Shown here piece by piece: positions 1 to 5,267 of a DNA stretch of 5,267 nucleotides. The notes under the pieces are model-generated. The model was not told the origin of the DNA. It saw only the letters and a program-made list of their open reading frames with translations, and made no database searches. This DNA is from Desulfobacteraceae bacterium (GTDB lineage: Bacteria > Desulfobacterota > Desulfobacteria > Desulfobacterales > Desulfosalsimonadaceae), in contig SLGU01000055.1 in NCBI GenBank assembly GCA_007136525.1, positions 1 through 5,267 of the forward strand. The letters run 5' to 3'. The position numbers were made by a program, and so were the translations under genes. Each line of letters starts with the position of its first letter. Position 1 is the stretch's first letter.

Positions 1-1151
1 GTGCTGTATAGGCTGCCGTCATTGCCCACCCACCGCCAGCCGGCCGAATAGCTGAACAGGCCCCCGGGCGGTTCCGAGTCGGGCAGTTGTTCCTTGTGGT
101 GTCCCAGGCCGAGGTTGTGGCCGATCTCGTGGGCAAAAGTATAGGACGTAGCCGCCTGCTGCACCCGTGTGAGGGAAAAAGCATATTCCGGATTGCCTGA
201 TGCCCGCTCAAGCTGATAAGCAATACCGCCCATATCATTGACGTTTGCAAGAATCGCAACCAGGTCAGCACCATACCGGTTTCGCCATTCATGGACCACG
301 TCCATGCCATCTTCAGCACTTTGAAGGAGCTCCAAATCCTCTCCTGATTTGCCGCTTTCCTGGTATTGAATTTCAGCGGCGTGTACCAACTCAACAGTTG
401 TTCTTGTATCGCTGTTCTCAAGGGCAAGCTGCAATTTATCAATGGCCAGGGCAATGACATTTTCAATGCCCCCCTCACCTGCAGCCCAATTTCTGGCGGC
501 CGGCGTATATACCACCATGATATCGATAACCGCTTCCAGATCGCCATCTTCATAAACCATTGCGCCTGAATGCGGCGTTGTCCGGAAGCCCTTGAGGGCT
601 TCGCCGTCGGGCATAAAATCCGGATCTTCCTTTTTTCGGGGTAACAACGGATCACCGGGAGGTATCGCGTCTATTTCAGAGGCATCAATTTCCCGGCAAT
701 AAAAACCGCCCGTTTCTAAATCATAAGAAATCCTGTATTCAACGTTTCTTTCCGGTATCCGGATAAAACCTGCGGATCGGGTGCCGGATACGGATATAAA
801 AACATGGCCCAGGGGGTAATCCGCCAGGCGCCCCCGGATGCCTGCTGTTCCTATCCGATTGACGGAAGCCCGGTCAATGACCCCTGTTAGCGGTTCGCCT
901 TCCAGTTCAACAACAAACACGTCCCCCGCCCTGATGGCTTCCACGATTTCAGCAGGCCCCACCAAAGATGCCCCGTTTTCATGCGACAGCTCTGATCCGG
1001 AACCGGTTTGAAACACAATGCGCCCTTCGGCGCCGTGGGCATGGATTGTCCAGAAAAAAAACACCAGGCAGTGCAAGGCAAAAAGGGCGCCGGCCAAAGC
1101 AATGCCCTTGGGTTTCAATCTGAAAAAATGAGATTTTAAATTTCTGTTCAT
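1..1151 (-). CDS. Secreted reprolysin-like zinc metallopeptidase with propeptide (3' end cut by window edge)
   Basis: 383 codons are visible and the frame is still open at position 1. The start ATG (1151-1149) follows a G-rich ribosome site in the tail of the upstream gene. Residues 1-40 form a signal peptide: a basic start, a long hydrophobic core at about 16-35, and a likely cleavage after Ala-His-Gly at 38-40. A propeptide follows (about 41-200), then a catalytic domain opening with IDIMVVYTPAAR at 209-220, typical of M12B/M72-like bacterial metallopeptidases. The zinc site HEIGHNLGLGH is at 341-351, giving zinc ligands His341, His345 and His351 with Glu342 as the general base. The Met-turn and any C-terminal domains lie outside the window. 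The family hydrolyses peptide bonds in extracellular or periplasmic proteins; the substrate here is unknown. The catalytic part seen has no cysteine; the only cysteine after the signal peptide is Cys152 in the propeptide. The gene is probably co-transcribed with the propeptide-like gene just upstream. Confidence 0.92.
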   Translation of the reverse strand, partial: MNRNLKSHFFRLKPKGIALAGALFALHCLVFFFWTIHAHGAEGRIVFQTGSGSELSHENGASLVGPAEIVEAIRAGDVFVVELEGEPLTGVIDRASVNRIGTAGIRGRLADYPLGHVFISVSGTRSAGFIRIPERNVEYRISYDLETGGFYCREIDASEIDAIPPGDPLLPRKKEDPDFMPDGEALKGFRTTPHSGAMVYEDGDLEAVIDIMVVYTPAARNWAAGEGGIENVIALAIDKLQLALENSDTRTTVELVHAAEIQYQESGKSGEDLELLQSAEDGMDVVHEWRNRYGADLVAILANVNDMGGIAYQLERASGNPEYAFSLTRVQQAATSYTFAHEIGHNLGLGHHKEQLPDSEPPGGLFSYSAGWRWVGNDGSLYS

Positions 1152-1159
1152 AAAAAAAA

Positions 1160-1732
1160 TCAACCCCCCTGGTTATCCCCGTTCTCATCATCCGATGGTG
1201 CCAGGGGCGGACCACCGGGGAGTATATCCTTTCTGGCAGGGTATATTTCAATAAGATAATGCGCTGCTGTTTCCGCATCAAAAAAAATGACGTATTCGCG
1301 TTGTTTTTCAGGGATGCGGATATGGGCCAGCGCCTGGCCGGAAGTACTCGAAATAAGGAAATACCCGGATTCAAACGACGCCAGTCGCCCCCGAATGATT
1401 CTGGTGCCCTGCCGGTTTATGAAAACCCGTTCAATGCGGGCTGTATATCGGGCGTCATCAAACAGGTTGAGAATCAGCTCGTCACCGTCTATAAACCCGT
1501 TTTGAGCCGATATGCGACCGGACAGATCCACCTTTGCGATCCGGACCGCCGCGCCGGCAACCCCCCCTTCAACCAGCATCTTCTTCTCTATTTCAGGGGG
1601 AACAACCGCATGAGCAGCGATAAGGCGGTATTGCGCGCCAAAAACGCATGAAACAAGAAAAACACAGGTGCAACACAAAACGACCAGGTCTTTGGTCATT
1701 GAGAAATATCGAAATGCCATCTGTTTTTTCAT
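1160..1732 (-). CDS. Exported stand-alone propeptide-like protein, paralogous to the adjacent protease's propeptide
   Basis: 190 residues with no catalytic domain. Residues 83-178 align with residues 76-171 of the neighbouring metallopeptidase with one single-residue gap. By eye about 38 of 97 positions are identical, including shared IRGRLA, IRIPE and a D-x-E-T element; the proline-rich ends also match (LPGGPPLAP against IPPGDPLLP). The N-terminus is an export signal: hydrophobic from about 16 to 28, ending in Leu-Val-Ser-Cys at 26-29, which fits a lipobox (Cys29 would be lipidated). Signal peptidase I cleavage near 33 is the alternative. After the homologous part comes only a short acidic, glycine-rich tail before the stop. 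The start at 1732 has a weak ribosome site; Met5 and Met12 are alternatives with no better one. It is the first gene of a leftward pair, 8 bases ahead of the protease. The role is inferred: inhibitor, folding helper or partner of the protease, or a decayed duplicate that lost its catalytic half. Confidence 0.82.
   Translation of the reverse strand: MKKQMAFRYFSMTKDLVVLCCTCVFLVSCVFGAQYRLIAAHAVVPPEIEKKMLVEGGVAGAAVRIAKVDLSGRISAQNGFIDGDELILNLFDDARYTARIERVFINRQGTRIIRGRLASFESGYFLISSTSGQALAHIRIPEKQREYVIFFDAETAAHYLIEIYPARKDILPGGPPLAPSDDENGDNQGG
1164..1170 (-). promoter_or_regulatory. Ribosome binding site of the metallopeptidase, inside the end of the upstream gene
   Basis: On the minus strand AGGGGGG lies in the last codons of the propeptide-like gene, 12 bases before the protease ATG, with its TGA and a run of T between. 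The spacing is slightly long. This layout suggests translational coupling of the two genes. Confidence 0.55.
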
Positions 1733-1757
1733 TTACTTTTTAAGTTTTTTTTGAAAA

Positions 1758-1792
1758 ATGAATTAGTTCATATTGAATGAACACTGTTTCAT
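1758..1792. promoter_or_regulatory. Array of four alternating ATGAA/TTCAT half-sites (candidate operator)
   Basis: Half-sites are ATGAA at 1758-1762, TTCAT at 1767-1771, ATGAA at 1777-1781 and TTCAT at 1788-1792, with starts 9, 10 and 11 bases apart, about one helical turn each. The centre is a perfect inverted repeat: GTTCAT (1766-1771), five-base spacer, ATGAAC (1777-1782). The array lies just upstream of the leftward protease operon and overlaps a possible promoter. The regulator is unknown. Confidence 0.45.
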
Positions 1793-1796
1793 CCAA
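1767..1796 (-). promoter_or_regulatory. Possible sigma70-type promoter of the leftward protease operon
   Basis: Reading the minus strand, TTGGAT (1796-1791) could serve as a -35 element and TATGAA (1772-1767) as a -10 element, with an 18-base spacer. This would place transcription start roughly 30 bases before the ATG at 1732. The match to consensus is only moderate, so this is a suggestion. If real, the half-site array overlaps it, which would suit repression. Confidence 0.25.
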
Positions 1797-1843
1797 TGCT
1801 CTCCACCGGAAACGGGCTGGCGACATGCAGGGTGCCCGGCGTT

Positions 1844-1859
1844 TTCATGAGCACATGAA
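1844..1859. repeat. Inverted repeat TTCATG-N4-CATGAA in the divergent intergenic region
   Basis: Perfect six-base arms (1844-1849 and 1854-1859) around AGCA. They contain the same TTCAT/ATGAA half-sites as the array at 1758-1792, with starts 11 bases apart, and lie about 50 bases upstream of the phosphoesterase gene. It may be a second site for the same regulator; it is too short to be a terminator. Confidence 0.4.
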
Positions 1860-1911
1860 TTTTATTTTTCTTTTCTTCAACCACCTGCAAATCATTTAAT
1901 CCGGCGGCGTT

Positions 1912-2646
1912 ATGCGAATCGCGGTTATTTCCGACATTCATGGAAACGCTACCGCGCTCCGGCAGGTCCTGAATGATATCGATTCATGCAAGGCAGACCA
2001 GGTCGTCTGTCTCGGTGACAATATCGGTTACGGTCCTGAACCGGAAGCGGTCGTCAACATGCTGCGGCAGATGAACATTGCCTCGGTCATGGGCAATCAT
2101 GAACTGGTCATCAGCAACCCCGACTTTCTCGGGTGGTTCAACACGGCAGCCCGGTTGTCCCTGGAAAAAAGCATCGAAGCGATTTCCACCCCCAACCTGG
2201 ATTATCTCTCGAACCTGCCCGATTTCATAACGGCTTTCGGATGCCGCTTCGTTCATGGTTTTCCGCCTGATTCACCCACAAATTACATGTTTGAAATATA
2301 TCCGGCCGAAATAAAAAAAATAATGGCGGACATGACCGAACCCGTCTGCTTCATCGGCCACACCCATGACCTTGCCCTTATCACCTATGAGGAACGATCC
2401 GTCAACCAGAGCCCCCTTACCGGTTCAAAAACGGTCTTCCTGGATTCAAAACTGAAATATATCATCAATGCAGGCAGTGTCGGTCAGCCGCGCGACGGTA
2501 CCGGCGAGGCAAAATACGTTTTATTCGACACGGAAGCCTACAGCCTCAAAATACGTCGCATTCCATATGACGTCAACGACACCATTAAAAAAATACATGC
2601 CGCCGGCCTGCCGCGGCAGCATGCATTGCGCCTTTCCTGGCCCTGA
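1912..2646 (+). CDS. Calcineurin-like metallophosphoesterase family protein
   Basis: 244 residues, the usual length for the compact single-domain bacterial members. All metal-binding motifs are present in order: Asp8-x-His10 (SDIHGN), Gly35-Asp36 followed by GYGP at 39-42, Gly61-Asn62-His63-Glu64, His115 in a short HGFP element, and Gly149-His-Thr-His152. The family-typical NAGSVGQPRDG follows at 186-196, and the end (RRIPYDV then AAGLP) is the usual C-terminal strand and helix. Such proteins bind two metal ions and hydrolyse phosphomonoesters or phosphodiesters in the cytoplasm; the substrate cannot be told from sequence. There is no signal peptide. The ATG at 1912 is preceded only by a weak GGCGG ribosome site. 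It is transcribed away from the protease operon and converges on the LysM gene, 19 bases apart. Confidence 0.93.
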   Translation: MRIAVISDIHGNATALRQVLNDIDSCKADQVVCLGDNIGYGPEPEAVVNMLRQMNIASVMGNHELVISNPDFLGWFNTAARLSLEKSIEAISTPNLDYLSNLPDFITAFGCRFVHGFPPDSPTNYMFEIYPAEIKKIMADMTEPVCFIGHTHDLALITYEERSVNQSPLTGSKTVFLDSKLKYIINAGSVGQPRDGTGEAKYVLFDTEAYSLKIRRIPYDVNDTIKKIHAAGLPRQHALRLSWP

Positions 2647-2665
2647 TCCCCAGGAAAAGCTTTTG

Positions 2666-3319
2666 TTATTTTCGGATGACCAGCCTGTCCCCCGGCCGGA
2701 TCACCGAATCCGCCGAGAGTCCGTTATTCTCGAGGAGGGTGTTTAAAGGTATGCCGTTTGCCCTGGCAATGCTGTACAGGGTGTCCCCCTTTTGCACGTC
2801 GTAATAGCGGGCGCTCCCTGCAGGTGCTGGTGTTTCAGAAACCGGCGCTGCGGCCCGCTTTTGGGAAAGGTCATCGGAAAGCGCCTGCTGACGGTTTTTC
2901 AGGTTGAGCGTTTCCTTCTGCATATCATTGATCTGGCGGTCAAGCCTGTCGATGCGCGCCACAACCTGGTCAAAACGACCGGTGCTGTCACCGACTTCAA
3001 GGGTTTCGACCTGGTGAACCAATGCCGGCAAGCGGGTCAACTGCATTTCAACAGCATCGAGACGCTCTTCGAGCCTTTCAAAGCGGGCCTGCAGCCTTTC
3101 GACGAGATCATGGGAAGGTGCCTGCATCTGCTGCACATGCGCCACGTCCCGATCCCTTGAAAAAATGGTTGTCACCAGCAAAGCAGCCGCAAGTAAAAAC
3201 AAGGCCCCGATTATCAATGGTTTTTTAGGGGCATTTTGCCAGAAGCCCCCTGAACTGCTTAACAGGCTTGGCGGACTTTCCTCCTCGAAATCATAATGGT
3301 CATCTTGTTTTTTTTCCAT
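2666..3319 (-). CDS. Inner-membrane anchored coiled-coil protein with C-terminal LysM domain
   Basis: 217 residues from the chosen start. An acidic cytoplasmic N-terminus (1-30) leads to one membrane segment at about 34-53 (LIIGALFLLAAALLVTTIF), then a long charged heptad-like region at about 68-155, probably a coiled coil, an Ala/Pro linker (156-170) and a LysM domain at about 171-217 (YYDVQKGDTLYSIARANGI through PGDRLVIRK). LysM domains bind N-acetylglucosamine-containing glycans such as peptidoglycan, so this protein probably bridges the inner membrane and the cell wall, with its C-terminus in the periplasm. No enzymatic domain is seen. The start at 3319 is preferred because AAGGTG lies five bases before it; an ATG at 3358 in the same frame would add 13 residues, but its purine stretch abuts the codon. 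The exact role is unknown; it could be a divisome or envelope scaffold. Confidence 0.85.
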   Translation of the reverse strand: MEKKQDDHYDFEEESPPSLLSSSGGFWQNAPKKPLIIGALFLLAAALLVTTIFSRDRDVAHVQQMQAPSHDLVERLQARFERLEERLDAVEMQLTRLPALVHQVETLEVGDSTGRFDQVVARIDRLDRQINDMQKETLNLKNRQQALSDDLSQKRAAAPVSETPAPAGSARYYDVQKGDTLYSIARANGIPLNTLLENNGLSADSVIRPGDRLVIRK

Positions 3320-3324
3320 GGCAG

Positions 3325-3330
3325 CACCTT
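3325..3330 (-). promoter_or_regulatory. Ribosome binding site deciding the LysM gene start
   Basis: On the minus strand AAGGTG precedes ATG 3319-3317 by five bases. The alternative ATG at 3358 has AGGGA directly against it, too close to work well. Confidence 0.6.
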
Positions 3331-3381
3331 TTTTTTGAAGTAATATGTTGCTTTTCATTCCCTGTTTTCTTCACAAACCCG

Positions 3382-3573
3382 TCAACGCCGCCCAGAAAGC
3401 TCCCCCATCGTTTCAAGATGCTTTTCAATGAACCCGGCGCGGCCTGGAAGAAAAACAACGTTCCCGAAAGCACGTGATCCAGGACTTTTCTGAATGAAAT
3501 AACGGATTGACAGGCCGTCATCTGTTTTGAAATAATTAAAACCGTTTTCCATCAACTTTTTGATTACTTGCAA
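3382..3573 (-). pseudogene. N-terminal remnant of an alpha/beta hydrolase (lysophospholipase/monoacylglycerol lipase type)
   Basis: A frame of up to 63 residues starts at a TTG (3573) or, more conventionally, at ATG 3552-3550. It reads like the beginning of a serine hydrolase: FKTDDGLSIRYF is the usual opening, then a hydrophobic strand and NVVFLPGRAGFIEKH, which matches the LPGR-x-x-FIEKY oxyanion-loop region of bacterial lysophospholipase-like enzymes, then helix ETMGEL. It stops at a TGA right after Ser-Gly-Arg-Arg, where such proteins normally continue with Gly-Phe and the second strand. Neither other frame continues the family, and the nucleophile elbow and catalytic triad are absent. 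The rest of the hydrolase therefore appears deleted, with the LysM gene now 62 bases downstream on the same strand. No good ribosome site is seen. A genuine small protein is possible but less likely. The remaining parts of the 3320-3681 interval show no other convincing gene. Confidence 0.55.
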
Positions 3574-3681
3574 ACCAGCATGGGATCAGTTACATTTCAT
3601 GTATTTAAAACGTATGGCACATTAATACCGTTGCCGTTTAAGGCTTTTTGAAACTCTACCATCATTTGGCACGCGGACAAA

Positions 3682-3936
3682 ATGAAAAAATACAGTCATG
3701 ATTTTGTTGAACGCTATGAGGGTTTTCTCGGTTTCGGGTGGGACAGGGAAACCGATGAAAACACGGTCATCTGTTACCTGCAGATGTTTGCCGACGATGA
3801 TGTCGCGCAACGGATCACCCGGAGAATGACGGACGATGAACTGCTGGAGGTCCACAATCTCATTAACCGCCTGCTCGTAACGCATTTTGAGGAAACCGAA
3901 TATCACAAGCTGTTCCTCAAGGATGACAACCACTGA
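3682..3936 (+). CDS. Small acidic conserved-type protein of unknown function
   Basis: 84 residues, rich in Asp and Glu, with no signal peptide or membrane segment, so presumably cytosolic. The N-terminal half contains a distinctive block FLGFGWDRETDENTVI (about 15-30), followed by a predicted helical region (TDDELLEVHNLINRLL) and an end EYHKLFLKDD. The composition and well-formed helices support a real coding gene, and the opposite-strand frame over it looks like a shadow. From memory it resembles small proteins annotated only as 'cytoplasmic protein' in Desulfobacterota and Geobacter relatives; I could not check this. The ribosome site before the ATG is poor. It lies 61 bases ahead of the M29 aminopeptidase on the same strand, so the two may be co-transcribed. 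No function is proposed. Confidence 0.72.
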   Translation: MKKYSHDFVERYEGFLGFGWDRETDENTVICYLQMFADDDVAQRITRRMTDDELLEVHNLINRLLVTHFEETEYHKLFLKDDNH

Positions 3937-3981
3937 CGGTTGCGATCCGCAGGCTTCAAACATGGTGCTGAACAGCCGCAC

Positions 3982-3988
3982 AGGAAGG
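3982..3988 (+). promoter_or_regulatory. Ribosome binding site of the M29 aminopeptidase
   Basis: AGGAAGG sits nine bases before the ATG at 3998. It decides the start: the in-frame ATG at 3887 lies inside the preceding gene, and the residues it would add do not resemble the family. Confidence 0.75.
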
Positions 3989-3997
3989 AATTCAAAC

Positions 3998-5200
3998 ATG
4001 CTTACGGACACGCAATTGGATCGTTATGCGGACGTTCTCTTGTGGGGCCTGAAAATTGCCCGGCGAAAACCCATACGGAACACCGACACGGTCCTGATCC
4101 GATACGACCTTGGGGCCCTGAAGCTTGCCGAAAAGCTTTATGAGAAAATTCTCATCAGCGGTAGAAACCCGGTGCATCGAATGCTGCAGACGTCGTTTAT
4201 GGAGCAGAAGACCTATGAAATTTCCAACAGCCGGCAATTGACATTCATCCCGCCAGGGGATGAAGTCCTCTACCGCCATTTGAACGGCAGTATCGTGCTG
4301 ATTGCACCTGAATCGCTGACCCACCTGGCGCATATTGAGCCGGGAACCATCGCCAAATCCCTTAAGGCCCGGAAATTCCTCCGCGATATTCTGGACAAGC
4401 GTGAGGAAGACGGCGATTTCAGCTGGACCCTTGGCATTTATCCAACTGCCGTGCTTGCAGAACATGCCGGTATGACCCTTGAGGATTACAGCAAGCAGGT
4501 TACAAAGGCCTGTTTTTTAAACCGCAGCCATCCACTGGAACAATGGGAAGCCGTCTACAGGAAAGCCGCATCGATCAAGAAACGGCTCAACCGTCTGGGT
4601 ATCAACACCCTGCACGTTGAATCCGACAATGTCGACCTGGTTCTCAAACAGGGCGAAAAGCGGCGCTGGATTGGCATATCAGGGCACAACATCCCCAGTT
4701 TCGAACTTTTTATTTCACCGGACTGGCGTGGCACGAAGGGTGTGTATCATGCGGACCAGCCTTCTTACCGGAGCGGTAACCGGATCGAAAACATCCGCGT
4801 TGAATTCCGGAAAGGAAAAGTGGTTGAAGCATCAGCAGAAACCGGCAACGACTTCCTGGTTAAACAACTGAAGATGGATGCCGGCGCCGGACGCATCGGC
4901 GAGTTCTCCCTGACTGACAGGACCTTTTCGAGCATCGACCGGTTCATGGCCAATACCCTCTACGACGAGAATTTCGGTGGCGCCTATGGGAACTGCCATA
5001 TTGCCCTGGGCTCTTCCTATTCGGACACCTACAACGGCAACCCGGGCGACTTGACGCGGGATATGAAAAAGAAGTTGGGCTTTAACGATTCAGCGCTTCA
5101 CTGGGACATTGTCAATACCGAAAAAAAGCGCGTTACCGCCCACCTGTCAGGCGGCGGCAAGACCCTTATTTACGAAGACGGTGAATTCGTCTGCATTTAA
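3998..5200 (+). CDS. M29-family metal-dependent aminopeptidase (aminopeptidase T/S type)
   Basis: 400 residues, the normal length for peptidase family M29, which removes N-terminal amino acids from peptides in the cytoplasm using two metal ions. The metal and catalytic residues known from Thermus thermophilus aminopeptidase T (Glu250, Glu316, His345, Tyr352, His376, Asp378) all have counterparts with closely matching spacing: Glu236 (SFELF), Glu302 (GEFSL), His334 in NCHIALG, Tyr341, and His368-Trp-Asp370. The Glu-Glu distance of 66 and His-Tyr distance of 7 equal those of the Thermus enzyme. The N-terminal domain (about 1-180) is the usual alpha/beta half, and no export signal is seen. The start is fixed by a strong ribosome site at 3982-3988. 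It follows the small 84-residue gene and is probably in the same transcript. No hairpin terminator is visible between its stop and the right edge. Confidence 0.95.
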   Translation: MLTDTQLDRYADVLLWGLKIARRKPIRNTDTVLIRYDLGALKLAEKLYEKILISGRNPVHRMLQTSFMEQKTYEISNSRQLTFIPPGDEVLYRHLNGSIVLIAPESLTHLAHIEPGTIAKSLKARKFLRDILDKREEDGDFSWTLGIYPTAVLAEHAGMTLEDYSKQVTKACFLNRSHPLEQWEAVYRKAASIKKRLNRLGINTLHVESDNVDLVLKQGEKRRWIGISGHNIPSFELFISPDWRGTKGVYHADQPSYRSGNRIENIRVEFRKGKVVEASAETGNDFLVKQLKMDAGAGRIGEFSLTDRTFSSIDRFMANTLYDENFGGAYGNCHIALGSSYSDTYNGNPGDLTRDMKKKLGFNDSALHWDIVNTEKKRVTAHLSGGGKTLIYEDGEFVCI

Positions 5201-5230
5201 AACCCATACACCCGACAACTTGCACATATA

Positions 5231-5267
5231 ACTTACAACCTACAACTTACAACTTACAACCTACAAC
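5231..5267. repeat. Heptanucleotide tandem repeat (ACTTACA/ACCTACA), continues beyond the window
   Basis: Five head-to-tail 7-base units are seen: ACTTACA, ACCTACA, ACTTACA, ACTTACA, ACCTACA, followed by AC at the edge. Units differ only at the third base (T or C). A degenerate unit ACTTGCA occurs just upstream at 5218-5224. The tract begins 30 bases after the aminopeptidase stop. Its full length is unknown because the window cuts it. Confidence 0.9.

Noticed and set aside
1789..1956. A 55-codon leftward frame spanning the divergent intergenic region and overlapping the start of the phosphoesterase gene antisense.
   Set aside because: It has no ribosome site, runs antisense through the phosphoesterase start, and its product resembles nothing I recognise; it is probably a chance open frame.
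2642..2664. Possible bidirectional terminator between the converging phosphoesterase and LysM genes (CCTG-N5-CAGG stem and AAAAGCTTTT palindrome).
   Set aside because: The stem is only four base pairs and the palindrome has no loop; neither is convincing as an intrinsic terminator.
3614..3637. A sigma54-like pair TGGCAC ... TTGC upstream of the 84-residue gene.
   Set aside because: The spacing between the two elements is ten bases instead of about five, so the -24/-12 geometry does not fit.
3887..3997. N-terminal extension of the aminopeptidase to an upstream ATG.
   Set aside because: It would overlap the preceding gene, the added 37 residues look non-family, and the strong ribosome site at 3982-3988 favours ATG 3998.
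3622..4011. A 129-residue leftward frame opposite the small 84-residue gene and the start of the aminopeptidase gene.
   Set aside because: It is the antisense shadow of the better-supported rightward gene; composition and lack of recognisable motifs argue against it.
1..5267. CRISPR arrays, tRNA or rRNA genes, insertion sequences or phage genes.
   Set aside because: No direct repeats with spacers, cloverleaf or rRNA-like sequence, transposase motifs or terminal inverted repeats were seen; the only tandem repeat is the heptamer tract at the right edge.

Overview
The window is a stretch of bacterial chromosome. Codon use, the mix of exported and cytosolic proteins, and the general look of the proteins suggest a Gram-negative, moderately GC-rich organism. 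My best guess is a Desulfobacterota (deltaproteobacterial) relative, but this is inference, mainly from the resemblance of the 84-residue protein and the aminopeptidase to proteins of that group.

Layout. Positions 1-1732 hold a two-gene leftward operon. The upstream gene (1160-1732) encodes an exported protein of 190 residues. Eight bases after its stop begins a secreted zinc metallopeptidase of the reprolysin-like (M12B/M72-type) kind, whose 3' end runs off the left edge of the window. The small protein is visibly homologous to the propeptide of the protease next to it, so the pair looks like a free-standing propeptide plus a protease with its own propeptide. A 179-base divergent intergenic region (1733-1911) contains an ordered array of TTCAT/ATGAA half-sites. 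A rightward calcineurin-like metallophosphoesterase follows (1912-2646). It converges on a leftward gene (2666-3319) for an inner-membrane anchored protein with a periplasmic coiled coil and a C-terminal LysM domain. Upstream of that gene, 3382-3573 holds what looks like the N-terminal stub of an alpha/beta hydrolase (lysophospholipase type), broken shortly after the oxyanion-loop region. The right part is a rightward pair: a small acidic conserved-looking protein (3682-3936) and a complete M29 metal-dependent aminopeptidase (3998-5200). The window ends in a heptanucleotide tandem repeat that continues past the edge.

How the genes relate. The strongest functional link is the leftward operon: an exported protease and a paralogue of its propeptide, probably co-expressed through overlapping translation signals. 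The other genes look like ordinary housekeeping or accessory genes with no obvious common pathway. The most interesting candidate for something undescribed is the stand-alone propeptide paralogue, which may act as an inhibitor, chaperone or membrane-bound partner of the neighbouring protease.
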